This document shows, one piece after another, positions 7,639 to 14,248 of a stretch of DNA of 32,980 bases (positions are counted from its first letter, which is position 1; every line of letters begins with the position of its first letter). Location: the NCBI RefSeq assembly GCF_946477935.1, contig NZ_CAMLAC010000018.1, positions 1 through 32,980 on the forward strand, written 5' to 3'. The notes under the pieces are model-generated. The model saw only the letters and a program-made list of their open reading frames with translations. It was not told the DNA's origin and searched no databases. Both the position numbers and the translations under genes were made by a program. This stretch comes from an uncultured Sphingomonas sp. (GTDB lineage: Bacteria > Pseudomonadota > Alphaproteobacteria > Sphingomonadales > Sphingomonadaceae).

Positions 7639-9246
7639 ATGCTTGGAACGATGCCGACACGCGGCGGGGCCACGCTGCTGATGCTGGTCGTGATCCTGAT
7701 GGTGTCGCTGGCGGTGCTGTCGCTGCTCGACGTGGCGCGGATGCGGCTGCTGTTGCGCGCCAGCATCCGGCTGGAAAAGCACGCCGCGGCGCCGATGCTG
7801 CACCGCATCCTGGGCGCGACCGCCGCCTCGCCCGGCGCGCGCGCAGGGGCGATCCGTGATTTCGACACCCTGCGCGGCGTGCTGACCGGCCCTGCGATCC
7901 TGGCGCTGCTGGATGCGCCCTGGGCGCCGATCTACATCGCGGTCTGCTTCCTACTGCATCCCTGGCTGGGCGGCTTCGCGCTGTTCGCCTCGGTGCTGCT
8001 TGCCGTGATCGCGCTGGCCAGCGAGCAGGCGACAAAGCGCGGCGGCGCCGATGTGCAGGCACGCGCGGGGGTGCAGGCGCGGATGCAGGATTACGCGGTG
8101 CAGGCGGCCGAGGTGGCGCGCGTGCTGGGGATGCGTGGCGCGATCGTGCGCGACCACCAGCAGGCGCGTGCGGAGCTGGTCGCCGACCAGGGGCGGCTGA
8201 CCGAAACGTCGGGGTCGTTCCTGGCGGTCACCAAGTTCCTGCGGCAGCTGTTCCAGTCCCTCGCGCTCGCGCTTGGCGCGTGGTTGGCGATCGAGCAGAA
8301 GATTTCGATGGGCGCGATCTTCGCCGCCTCGCTGCTGGTGGGGCGTGCGCTGGCGCCGGTCGAGCAGATCCTGGGATCGTGGAAGAACGTGCTGGCGGCG
8401 CGCAGTGCCTATGCCGCGCTGGCCGCGTTCCTGAAGCTGCCCGACGACACACGCCCGCGCACTGCGCTACCCACGCCCAAGGGCGAGGTGAGCGTCGCGG
8501 GCGTCACGGTGCGCGCGCCGGGCAGCGATCGGCTGCTGCTGAAGTCCGTCAGCCTCACCGCCTCGCCGGGCGAGATCGTGGCACTGATCGGGCCGAGCGG
8601 GGCGGGCAAGTCGACGTTGCTGCGGGTCATCGCCGGCGCGATCGCGCCCGATGCGGGCGAGGTGCGGATCGACGGCACCAGCCTGGCCGACTGGGACCGC
8701 GAGGCGCTGGGCGCGAGCATCGGCTACACGCCGCAAACGCCGATGCTGTTCCCCACCAGCGTGCATGCCAACATCTCGCGCTTTGCGGCCGACCGCGGCG
8801 CCGGGGGGGTAGGGCTGGACGCGCTGGTCGTGGACGCCGCGCGGGCGGCCGGCGCACACGAGACGATCCAGCATTTCCCGCAAGGCTACGACACCATGTT
8901 GTCGATCCGCGAGGCGGGCGGCCTGTCGGCCGGGCAGCGCCAGCTGGTGTCGCTGGCGCGTGCGCTTTTTGGCCGCCCGACGCTGGTGCTGCTGGACGAG
9001 CCCAACGCCCATCTCGACGCGAACGGCGAGGCGGTGCTGATGAGCACGCTGGCGGCGCTGCGGGGTCGGGGCGCGACGATCATCGTCTCGACCCACCGCG
9101 CCAGCCTGCTCCAGGTCGCCGACCGCATGCTGCTGGTGCGCGACGGCACCGTGGAGCCGATCGCGCGGCCCGACGCCGCCACCCCGCCTCAGCGCCCGAT
9201 GGCCGTTGTGCCGGCCACGACCCCCAGCAAGGACACCGGTGCATGA
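7639..9246 (+). CDS. Type I secretion permease/ATPase (PrtD/HlyB-like), N-terminally truncated
   Basis: The 535-residue product is an ABC exporter half: membrane domain (hydrophobic segments at about 13-33, 87-100, 106-125 and 205-240) then a nucleotide-binding domain. Walker A GPSGAGKST has its Lys at 324, the signature LSAGQ is at 429-433, and Walker B LVLLDEP has Asp453-Glu454, followed by the H-loop STHRA. The family usually starts 40-60 residues earlier, with the first membrane helix and a YDRV motif before the equivalent of LGTMPTRGG. Here the frame upstream reads unrelated residues and then a TAA at 7594. AGGAG at 7627-7631 gives a usable SD for ATG 7639. The stop overlaps the start of the HlyD gene. 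A substrate protein and TolC-type channel are absent. The missing helix makes function doubtful. Confidence 0.85.
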   Translation: MLGTMPTRGGATLLMLVVILMVSLAVLSLLDVARMRLLLRASIRLEKHAAAPMLHRILGATAASPGARAGAIRDFDTLRGVLTGPAILALLDAPWAPIYIAVCFLLHPWLGGFALFASVLLAVIALASEQATKRGGADVQARAGVQARMQDYAVQAAEVARVLGMRGAIVRDHQQARAELVADQGRLTETSGSFLAVTKFLRQLFQSLALALGAWLAIEQKISMGAIFAASLLVGRALAPVEQILGSWKNVLAARSAYAALAAFLKLPDDTRPRTALPTPKGEVSVAGVTVRAPGSDRLLLKSVSLTASPGEIVALIGPSGAGKSTLLRVIAGAIAPDAGEVRIDGTSLADWDREALGASIGYTPQTPMLFPTSVHANISRFAADRGAGGVGLDALVVDAARAAGAHETIQHFPQGYDTMLSIREAGGLSAGQRQLVSLARALFGRPTLVLLDEPNAHLDANGEAVLMSTLAALRGRGATIIVSTHRASLLQVADRMLLVRDGTVEPIARPDAATPPQRPMAVVPATTPSKDTGA

Positions 9247-10601
9247 CCGCCCTATCCGCCCCCCCCTTCTCCGATGCCCCGCCCGCGATCGCCGCGCTCG
9301 ACGACACGCCGCGCCGCGCGCTGCTGCTGGGCGGGACGACCGCCTTCCTGTTCTTCGTGGTGCTGCTCGGCTGGGCGGCGTTCACCCGACTCGACGCCGC
9401 CGCCTTTGGCCAGGGGCAGGTGACGGTCGCGGGCAACCGCCAGGTGGTGCAGAACCGCTATGGCGGCGACATCCGCGCGATCGAGGTGAAGGACGGCGAG
9501 CACGTGCGCGCCGGCCAGGTGCTGGTGCGGCTCGCCGCATCCGAAGCGGTAGCGGGCGAGCGCGCGCTGGCCAGCACCGTCATCGACCTGCGCGCCCAGC
9601 GCGCGCGGCTACAGGCCGAGCTGGAGGGCACGACAATCCGCTGGCCGGCCGAATTCGCCGACGCCCCGCCGCAGGACCGCCCGCTGATCGAACGCGCGAA
9701 GCGATTGCAGTTGGCGCAGGTCCGCGCGCGCCGCGGGTTGCTGGCGGCGACGCAGGGGGTGCTTAGCCGGCAGCAGGGGCAGATCGTCGAGCAGGGCCGC
9801 GGCTTCGACGCGCAGGTCGACGCGACCTCGGTGCAGCGCGCCTCGCTGCGCGCGCAGCTGGACAGCACGCGGCGGCTGGCCGAGCAGGGCGTCGTCTCGC
9901 GCAACAGCGTGCGTGCGCTGGAACGCTCGATCGCCGAGCTTGACGGCAGCAACGCGGACTACGTCGCGCGCGGCGCCGCGCTGCGCCAGCAAGCGGCCGG
10001 TACGCGCCAGCAGATCGTCGAGACCGAGCGCAAGTCCACCGACGAGGCCGCCGCGCTGCTGCGCGACACGCAGTTCCGCCTGAACGAGGCGCTGCCGCGG
10101 CTCGCCGCCGCGCGCGACCAGGTCGAACGCACGCTGGTGCGCGCGCCGGTAGCGGGTCGCGTCGTCAACCTGCGGTTGTTCTCCCCCGGTGCGGTGGTGC
10201 AGCCGGGACAGGCGATCCTGGAGATCGTGCCAGACGCCGCCCCGCTCGTCGTCAGCGCGCGCTTCAGCCCCGAAGACATCGACGGCGTCGCCGACGGGCG
10301 CGAGGCGGAGGTGAAGTTCCTCTCGCTCCATGAACGCGACCTACCCATGCTGATGGGCGTGATCCGCACCGTCTCCGCCGATGTCCTGCGCGACGAGACC
10401 ACCGGCGCGAGCTACTTCACGGCGGAAATCGTCGTGCCCGAGAGCCAGCGCGCACTCCTCCGCCAGATCCGCGGGGCCGACACCGGCATCCGCGCGGGCA
10501 TCCCCGTGCAGGTCACCGTCAAGCTCCGGCCGCGCACCGCCCTCGCCTACTTCCTCGAACCCCTGACGGAAGCGACCAGGCGATCCTTTCATGAACGGTG
10601 A
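9243..10601 (+). CDS. HlyD-family periplasmic adaptor of a type I secretion system
   Basis: This 452-residue membrane fusion protein has a short cytoplasmic N-terminus, one membrane helix (about residues 28-48), a lipoyl/barrel-sandwich half-motif (GGDIRAIEVKDGEHVRAGQVLVRL), and a long Gln/Ala/Arg-rich coiled coil (about 100-290). The second lipoyl half (VRAPVAGRVVNLRLFSPGAVVQPGQAILEIVP) and a beta-barrel domain ending VTVKLRPRTALAYFLEPL follow. The ATG at 9243 overlaps the ABC transporter stop (ATGA), so the two form one operon. The in-frame extension upstream to 8280 is not protein-like. It would bridge the inner-membrane exporter to an outer-membrane channel. It is intact, unlike its partner, and its 3' end abuts recombinase and IS debris. 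Confidence 0.9.
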   Translation: MTALSAPPFSDAPPAIAALDDTPRRALLLGGTTAFLFFVVLLGWAAFTRLDAAAFGQGQVTVAGNRQVVQNRYGGDIRAIEVKDGEHVRAGQVLVRLAASEAVAGERALASTVIDLRAQRARLQAELEGTTIRWPAEFADAPPQDRPLIERAKRLQLAQVRARRGLLAATQGVLSRQQGQIVEQGRGFDAQVDATSVQRASLRAQLDSTRRLAEQGVVSRNSVRALERSIAELDGSNADYVARGAALRQQAAGTRQQIVETERKSTDEAAALLRDTQFRLNEALPRLAAARDQVERTLVRAPVAGRVVNLRLFSPGAVVQPGQAILEIVPDAAPLVVSARFSPEDIDGVADGREAEVKFLSLHERDLPMLMGVIRTVSADVLRDETTGASYFTAEIVVPESQRALLRQIRGADTGIRAGIPVQVTVKLRPRTALAYFLEPLTEATRRSFHER

Positions 10602-10605
10602 CGGC

Positions 10606-10833
10606 GTGCGACCCGACATCGAAGACGCGATTCCAGTCGCCTACCCGGCGATCGTCTCCCGCGAGCAATTCGCTCGTGTCGCCTCGACCAGAGCCAGCCG
10701 GAACCCGCTGGTGATGGCGTCGCACGTGGCGGCCGGTACGACGCTGCTGACCCGCCTTGCCCGGTGCGGTGGGGCGGGGTGCATGGGCGGTTTCACCATC
10801 GCCACCGGCAAGGGCGGTCGTTATGCCTACTAA
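10606..10833 (+). pseudogene. Fragment of a large serine recombinase (recombinase/zinc-ribbon junction)
   Basis: The frame reads AIVSREQFARVASTR, then TLLTRLARCGGAGCMGGFTIATGKGGRYAY. This matches the typical transition of serine recombinases from the Recombinase domain (bait phrase P-A-[IV]-[VI]-S-x-E-x-F) to the zinc-beta-ribbon (LL.GL..C..CG..M....GK.GRY.YY). The N-terminal resolvase domain and the C-terminal part are absent. TAA at 10831 coincides with the junction to an inverted IS5 scrap, so the gene was cut there. It indicates that an integrative element once lay here. Confidence 0.65.
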
Positions 10834-11024
10834 TATACGCCTGCATGGCACCAGCGGCTGAAGCGGCGGTGCGCCGTCTTCCACTTGCCGTCCCGCTCGT
10901 GCAGGTCGCACCAGTATGCACCTGAGCGCAGCAGCCACAGACATCCGTTCACGAACAAGCGGTTGTCCGCACCCGTTCGGCCAGGATCAGCCGACGTGCC
11001 CGCAACCATCAACTGTCGTTGCGC
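10830..11024 (-). pseudogene. IS5-family transposase N-terminal fragment
   Basis: The minus strand reads DPGRTGADNRLFVNGCLWLL, continues RSGAYWCDL..R.GKWKT, and ends at SRWCHAGVY. This is the conserved N-terminal (DUF4096) block of IS5-type transposases. It lacks the first residues and everything after HAGV, where a TAG (10830-10832) closes it at the recombinase junction. It is related to, but different from, the element starting at 11027 on the opposite strand. Confidence 0.7.
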
Positions 11025-11026
11025 TG

Positions 11027-11045
11027 TAGGCGGCGTCTGCATTTA
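11027..11045 (+). repeat. Left terminal inverted repeat of the IS5-family element
   Basis: Reads TAGGCGGCGTCTGCATTTA and matches the reverse complement of 13207-13225 at 16 of 19 positions. Together they set the element's outer limits. Confidence 0.75.
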
Positions 11046-11099
11046 GAGGATTCCGTTCAGGGGGCTGATCTGATTCAAAGCTGGCGAAGGAGCTGGTCG

Positions 11100-11422
11100 A
11101 TGAGCAGACGCACGCTGACGGACGGGCAATGGGATCAGATTGCGGGTCATCTTCCTGGCCGGGAAGGCACGCGGGGTTGCAGCGGGGTGGACAACCGACT
11201 GTTCGGGGACGCGATCCTGTGGATGGCTGGGAATGCGGTGCGCTGGCGCGATCTGCCGGAGGTTTTCGGCAAGTGGACAGGGGTACATGCGAGGTTCCGG
11301 CGGTGGTCGCATGCCGGTGTTTGAGAACGCCTTTTCCATGCCCTGGCCGACACGCCGGACTTCGAATACGTCCTGATCGACAGCACGATCTCGAAAGTTC
11401 ACGCTGATGCGAGTGGTGCAAA
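11100..11422 (+). pseudogene. IS5-family transposase, N-terminal half with a nonsense codon
   Basis: ATG 11100 opens SRRTLTDGQWDQIAGHLPG, then DNRLFGDAILWMAGNAVRWRDLPEVFGKW and RRWSHAGV. TGA at 11322-11324 interrupts, but the same frame resumes as ERLFHALADTPDFEYVLIDS, including the first catalytic Asp (LIDST), and runs to HADASGA. Family members have Trp after HAGV, so TGG became TGA. Sequence after about 11422 belongs to the inserted IS1111-type element. Confidence 0.8.
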
Positions 11423-11425
11423 CGT

Positions 11426-11437
11426 ATGGCCCGCCCC
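11426..11437 (+). repeat. IS1111-type subterminal inverted repeat, right-end side
   Basis: ATGGCCCGCCCC, perfectly complementary to 12758-12769. It lies on the transposase 3' side. Confidence 0.75.
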
Positions 11438-11674
11438 GTCGGCAAGCGGTTTGTGTCAGCTGTTCTGAGCAGTCTGCGAAAACGTATCCGGCCTTTTGAC
11501 GCAGAGTCATTGGCCAAGATGGAGATCGGCGCGTCTTGGTCCTCATAAAGGGGCCGGCATCGAATGCCATTTTACGCCATAGGGTTCCAGGACACCGGTC
11601 GACTGTCAGGCCATCTGTCACTCACCTCCCGCAGACATCATCCAGCCGATACGTGTTGCACCGGCCGATCTCGT
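11438..11674 (-). ncRNA. Candidate bridge RNA region of the IS1111-type element
   Basis: IS110-family elements encode a bridge RNA that pairs with target and donor DNA; in the IS1111 group it comes from the long non-coding segment between the transposase stop and the right end. Here that segment is 237 nt, far longer than the 5' side (about 75 nt), and has no convincing ORF. The placement follows family knowledge and segment length. I did not fold it or identify its guide loops. Confidence 0.4.
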
Positions 11675-12700
11675 TCAGGCCGCCTGAGCGACCGGGTCGT
11701 AGGTGCGTTCGTGACGCAGCAGTGCCCAGACAATGCGCGCCATCTTGGCCGCCAATGCCACGACGACGGTATTGGTGTGGCTGCGCGACAGCAGGCCACG
11801 TAGCCAGGCGCCGAGCCGCGTATCGCTCCTGCTCATGGTCGGCAGCGATGCACGAGCACCCTGGATCAGGTTCTTGCGCAGGTAGCGGCTACCACGCTTG
11901 GTGATGCCGAGCAGCCGCGGCTTGCCCCCGGTCGTCGCCTGCCGCGGCACCAGGCCCAGCCCCGCGGCAAGGTCGCGACCACGCTCGAAGATCCGGGCAT
12001 CACCAATCGCGGCCACCAGCGCGGTTGCATATAGCGCGCCGATCCCTGGGATGGTCAGCAGTCGTCGCGTCCGCTCATCCATTCGGGCCGCGTCGATGAA
12101 CTCGGTATCGAGGTCGGCGATCCGCTCGTCGAGGGCCGTCCAACACAGGCGCATGTCACTCACCAGCCGGTGAATGCGATGGCCGAGCACCGGCTCGTCA
12201 CCGTCCAGCATCTCGCCCAGCCGCACGGCCAGCTTTGTGCGACCTTGCGGCACGATGTGACCGCGCTCGAGTAGCAGGCTGCGGATCTGGTTCATCAACG
12301 AGGGCCAGTCTCCAACGAGCTGGTCGCGGATGCGGTGCAGCGTCTGCATGTCGAGCTGCTCCTCGGTCTTCAGTTCGACGAACCGAATGGTCGGCCGGGT
12401 CGCCGCTTCCGCGATCGCCTCGGCATCGCGGTCGTCGTTCTTCTGCGCCTTGACGTAGGGGCGGACATATTCCGGCGACATCAACCATACCACATGCCCA
12501 TGTCTTACCAAAGCGCGACCCATGTGATGCGTACCGCAACAGGCTTTCATCGCGACGACGCAAGCCGGCAAGGCCGCCTTGTAGGTGATGACCGTCTCGC
12601 TACGCATCCGTCGGCGTACTACGACCTTACCCGTCGCATCCAGACCGACCACGCTGCAGATGTTCTTGCCCAGATCGATCCCGAGAACCGATACGTTCAT
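11675..12700 (-). CDS. IS110-family (IS1111 group) transposase, intact
   Basis: This 341-residue DEDD recombinase has an N-terminal RuvC-like domain beginning MNVSVLGIDLGKN (Asp9), with KNDDRDAEAIAEAA near residue 90, and a C-terminal Transposase_20 domain (TIPGIGALYATALVAAIGD, GLGLVPRQATTGGKPRLLGI, GSRYLRKNLIQGA). The Ser-containing C-terminal block that supplies the nucleophile appears complete. I choose ATG 12700, with GGAAGGAG just upstream, rather than the longer frame from 12745. No frameshift is visible, so the element could still be mobile. It catalyses recombination guided by the element's bridge RNA. Confidence 0.92.
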   Translation of the reverse strand: MNVSVLGIDLGKNICSVVGLDATGKVVVRRRMRSETVITYKAALPACVVAMKACCGTHHMGRALVRHGHVVWLMSPEYVRPYVKAQKNDDRDAEAIAEAATRPTIRFVELKTEEQLDMQTLHRIRDQLVGDWPSLMNQIRSLLLERGHIVPQGRTKLAVRLGEMLDGDEPVLGHRIHRLVSDMRLCWTALDERIADLDTEFIDAARMDERTRRLLTIPGIGALYATALVAAIGDARIFERGRDLAAGLGLVPRQATTGGKPRLLGITKRGSRYLRKNLIQGARASLPTMSRSDTRLGAWLRGLLSRSHTNTVVVALAAKMARIVWALLRHERTYDPVAQAA

Positions 12701-12757
12701 GACCTTGGCTCCTTCCTCAAACGACCCGCTGTCGTGAAACGACAACGGTTCGGTTTA

Positions 12758-12769
12758 GGGGCGGGCCAT
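12758..12769 (+). repeat. IS1111-type subterminal inverted repeat, left-end side
   Basis: GGGGCGGGCCAT, the perfect inverse of 11426-11437. It lies on the transposase 5' side, about 7 nt from the inferred element end. Confidence 0.75.
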
Positions 12770-12776
12770 CCATAAA

Positions 12777-13209
12777 GGGGGCGCCAGATTCAGGCGATCG
12801 GCCGGTCCCGCGGTGGTCTGACAACCAAGCTGCATGCAGCGGTCGATGCCATTGGCCTGCCAATCCGCATCCATCCGACACCCGGACAATGGGGCGATCG
12901 TCCGCAAGCCGAGGCACTGCTGGCAGGCCTGAAAGGCGTCAGCCACGTCATCGCCGACGCCGCCTATGATGCCGATCCGCTGCGCGCTTTCATCGCCGAC
13001 CGTCTCTGCGCGACCGCCCACATTAAGGCTAATCCCAGCCGAACGGGAAAGGCCCCCATCGACTGGCGCATCTACAAGGAGCGCCATCAGGTCGAGTGCT
13101 TCTTCAACAGGCTCAAACGCTTCCGCCGCATCGCCCTGCGCTGCGATAAGACGATCGCCGCTTCATGGGCTTCGTCCATCTCGCCTGCGCTATGATCTGG
13201 CTACGATAA
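12777..13209 (+). pseudogene. IS5-family transposase, C-terminal half with a frameshift
   Basis: The frame beginning CAG 12785 reads QAIGRSRGGLTTKLHAAVDA, IRIHPTPGQWGDRPQAEALL, VIADAAYDAD (second catalytic Asp), then YKERHQVECFFNRLKRFRRI with the catalytic Glu. Near 13160 one base is missing, so IAA(F)MGFVHLACAMIWLR continues in another frame to TAA 13207-13209. The frame at 12785 also does not line up with the N-terminal half if the insert is removed. That could be decay or the two-ORF frameshift arrangement of some IS427-type elements. The transposase is dead as it stands. Confidence 0.8.
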
Positions 13210-13225
13210 ACGCAGACACCACCTA
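13207..13225 (-). repeat. Right terminal inverted repeat of the IS5-family element
   Basis: Inverse of TAGGTGGTGTCTGCGTTTA; pairs with 11027-11045. It includes the transposase stop codon. Confidence 0.75.
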
Positions 13226-13533
13226 GGGTGTTATGAATACGCTCCAGGTTCATCATGTCGAATCCTTCAAGTTTCGCACGGACACGTTCGATGTCCGCCG
13301 CCGCCGGACCGCGAAGCGGCACTCGAAACTCCGCGGCGCATAGGATTCTTGACGTCTGGCCTGACGCAATCCGAATGACCGCTCTTGTCAGGTTAGGACG
13401 TTCGCGCCGCCAGAAGCGAACGTCCGACTGTGGTCGAAGGCGGTCGGCACCGAACGCGGGATTCTTCCTTAGCGGAACAGGTGCACCATCGACTGCCCGC
13501 CGCCAATCGAGAGAGACGTGATAGCGTATTATG
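13226..13533. other. Gap between the IS5 element and the SOD gene
   Basis: About 300 bp downstream of the SOD stop. I see no recognisable gene. A minus-strand frame reading AAADIERVRAKLEGFDMMNLERI runs up to the IS edge but matches nothing I know. The centre holds a perfect 10-bp inverted repeat (13396-13425). Confidence 0.45.
13396..13425. repeat. Perfect 10-bp inverted repeat, possible interspersed palindromic element
   Basis: GGACGTTCGC (13396-13405) and GCGAACGTCC (13416-13425) flank a 10-nt loop, followed by GACTGTGGTCGAAGGCGG. The phrasing resembles the GGACxTTCGC/GGTCGAAAGCGG palindromic filler common in sphingomonad intergenic DNA (from memory). It may also end minus-strand transcripts from the SOD operon. 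Confidence 0.5.
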
Positions 13534-14235
13534 TCAGTCCTGCGCCGTCCGGTCCATCGTTTCGGCAAATCGCTCCGACACCGTCTTCCAGTCGACCACC
13601 TGCCACCAGGTATCTAGATACTCGGCACGTCGGTTGCGGTGTTTCAGGTAATAGGCATGCTCCCATACGTCGTTACCGAGCAGCGGCGTGCCGCGTATCG
13701 CCGCGACATCCATCAGCGGATTGTCTTGATTGGGGGTCGAGGTGATCGCGAGCCTGCCGTCCGCGTCCACGATCAGCCATACCCAGCCGGAGCCGAACCG
13801 GCCGGTTCCGGCAGCCTTGAACGCCGTCTTCATCCGCTCCATCGAACCGAACGCCGCGTCGATCGCGCGTGCGAGCTCCGGCGACGGAACGCCACCCGCG
13901 CCGGCGGGCGCCATCGTCTTCCAGAAGAAGCCGTGGTTCCAGTGGCCGCCGGCATTGTCGCGCACGGCCGCCGGCGCCGATCCGGCCTGCGCCAGCAGTT
14001 GCTCCAGCGAGCGACCGGACAGCGCGGGATCGGCGGCGACCGCCTTGTTGAGCGCATCGACATAGGCCCGATGATGCCGGTCGTGATGCAGCGTCATGGT
14101 TTCCCCGTCGATCACCGGCTCCAGCGCGGTCGCGGGATAGGGAAGCGGGGCCAGCGTGAAGGCCGGTACCGCGGGCCGTTCCTGCGCGGCGACGGGGGCG
14201 GCAAGGGCGACGAGGCAGGCGAACCAGTATCGCAT
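13534..14235 (-). CDS. Exported Fe/Mn superoxide dismutase
   Basis: This 233-residue protein has a signal peptide (MRYWFACLVALAAPVAAQ) followed by a full Fe/Mn SOD. It shows MTLHHDRHHRAYV (first metal ligand His50), NAGGHWNHGFFWKTM (second His), GSGWVWLI, and DVWEHAYYLKHRNRRAEYL (Asp and His ligands). It dismutates superoxide in the periplasm. Most bacteria use Cu/Zn SodC there, so an exported Fe/Mn enzyme is uncommon. It starts 14 nt after the TonB receptor stop and ends the left arm of the zinc-type cluster. Iron versus manganese preference cannot be fixed by eye. Confidence 0.92.
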   Translation of the reverse strand: MRYWFACLVALAAPVAAQERPAVPAFTLAPLPYPATALEPVIDGETMTLHHDRHHRAYVDALNKAVAADPALSGRSLEQLLAQAGSAPAAVRDNAGGHWNHGFFWKTMAPAGAGGVPSPELARAIDAAFGSMERMKTAFKAAGTGRFGSGWVWLIVDADGRLAITSTPNQDNPLMDVAAIRGTPLLGNDVWEHAYYLKHRNRRAEYLDTWWQVVDWKTVSERFAETMDRTAQD

Positions 14236-14248
14236 CGAGATGTCTCCT

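Larger units (their letters stand above)
11423..12776 (-). mobile_element. IS1111-group (IS110 family) insertion sequence inside the IS5 element
   Basis: The element is about 1.35 kb, with a full-length transposase on the minus strand and a 12-bp perfect subterminal inverted repeat (11426-11437 and 12758-12769). Subterminal inverted repeats are a hallmark of the IS1111 group rather than of IS110 proper. I placed the ends using the known offsets of these repeats (7 and 3 nt) and the break in IS5 transposase homology, so they could be off by a few bases. No target duplication is expected for the family. Confidence 0.75.
11027..13225 (+). mobile_element. IS5-family insertion sequence, interrupted by an IS1111-group element
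   Basis: Imperfect 19-bp terminal inverted repeats (TAGGYGGYGTCTGCRTTTA, 3 differences) lie at 11027-11045 and 13207-13225. The transposase gene is split: its N-terminal half is at 11100-11422 and its C-terminal half at 12777-13209, both plus strand, with a complete IS110-family element between them. Without the insert the element would be about 0.85 kb, normal for the IS427/IS1031 part of IS5. The outer bases contain TAG/CTAG, compatible with TA-centred target duplication. Confidence 0.8.

Noticed and set aside
8280..9242. Upstream extension of the HlyD frame
   Set aside because: It lies antiparallel in meaning to the ABC transporter gene in another frame, is Arg/Gly/Ala-rich without domain similarity, and a good ATG overlaps the transporter stop at 9243.
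13113..13568. Minus-strand frame of 151 residues between the IS5 end and SOD
   Set aside because: It spans the IS5 end, the inverted repeat and the SOD 3' end, has no recognisable motif, and is better explained as chance in GC-rich DNA.
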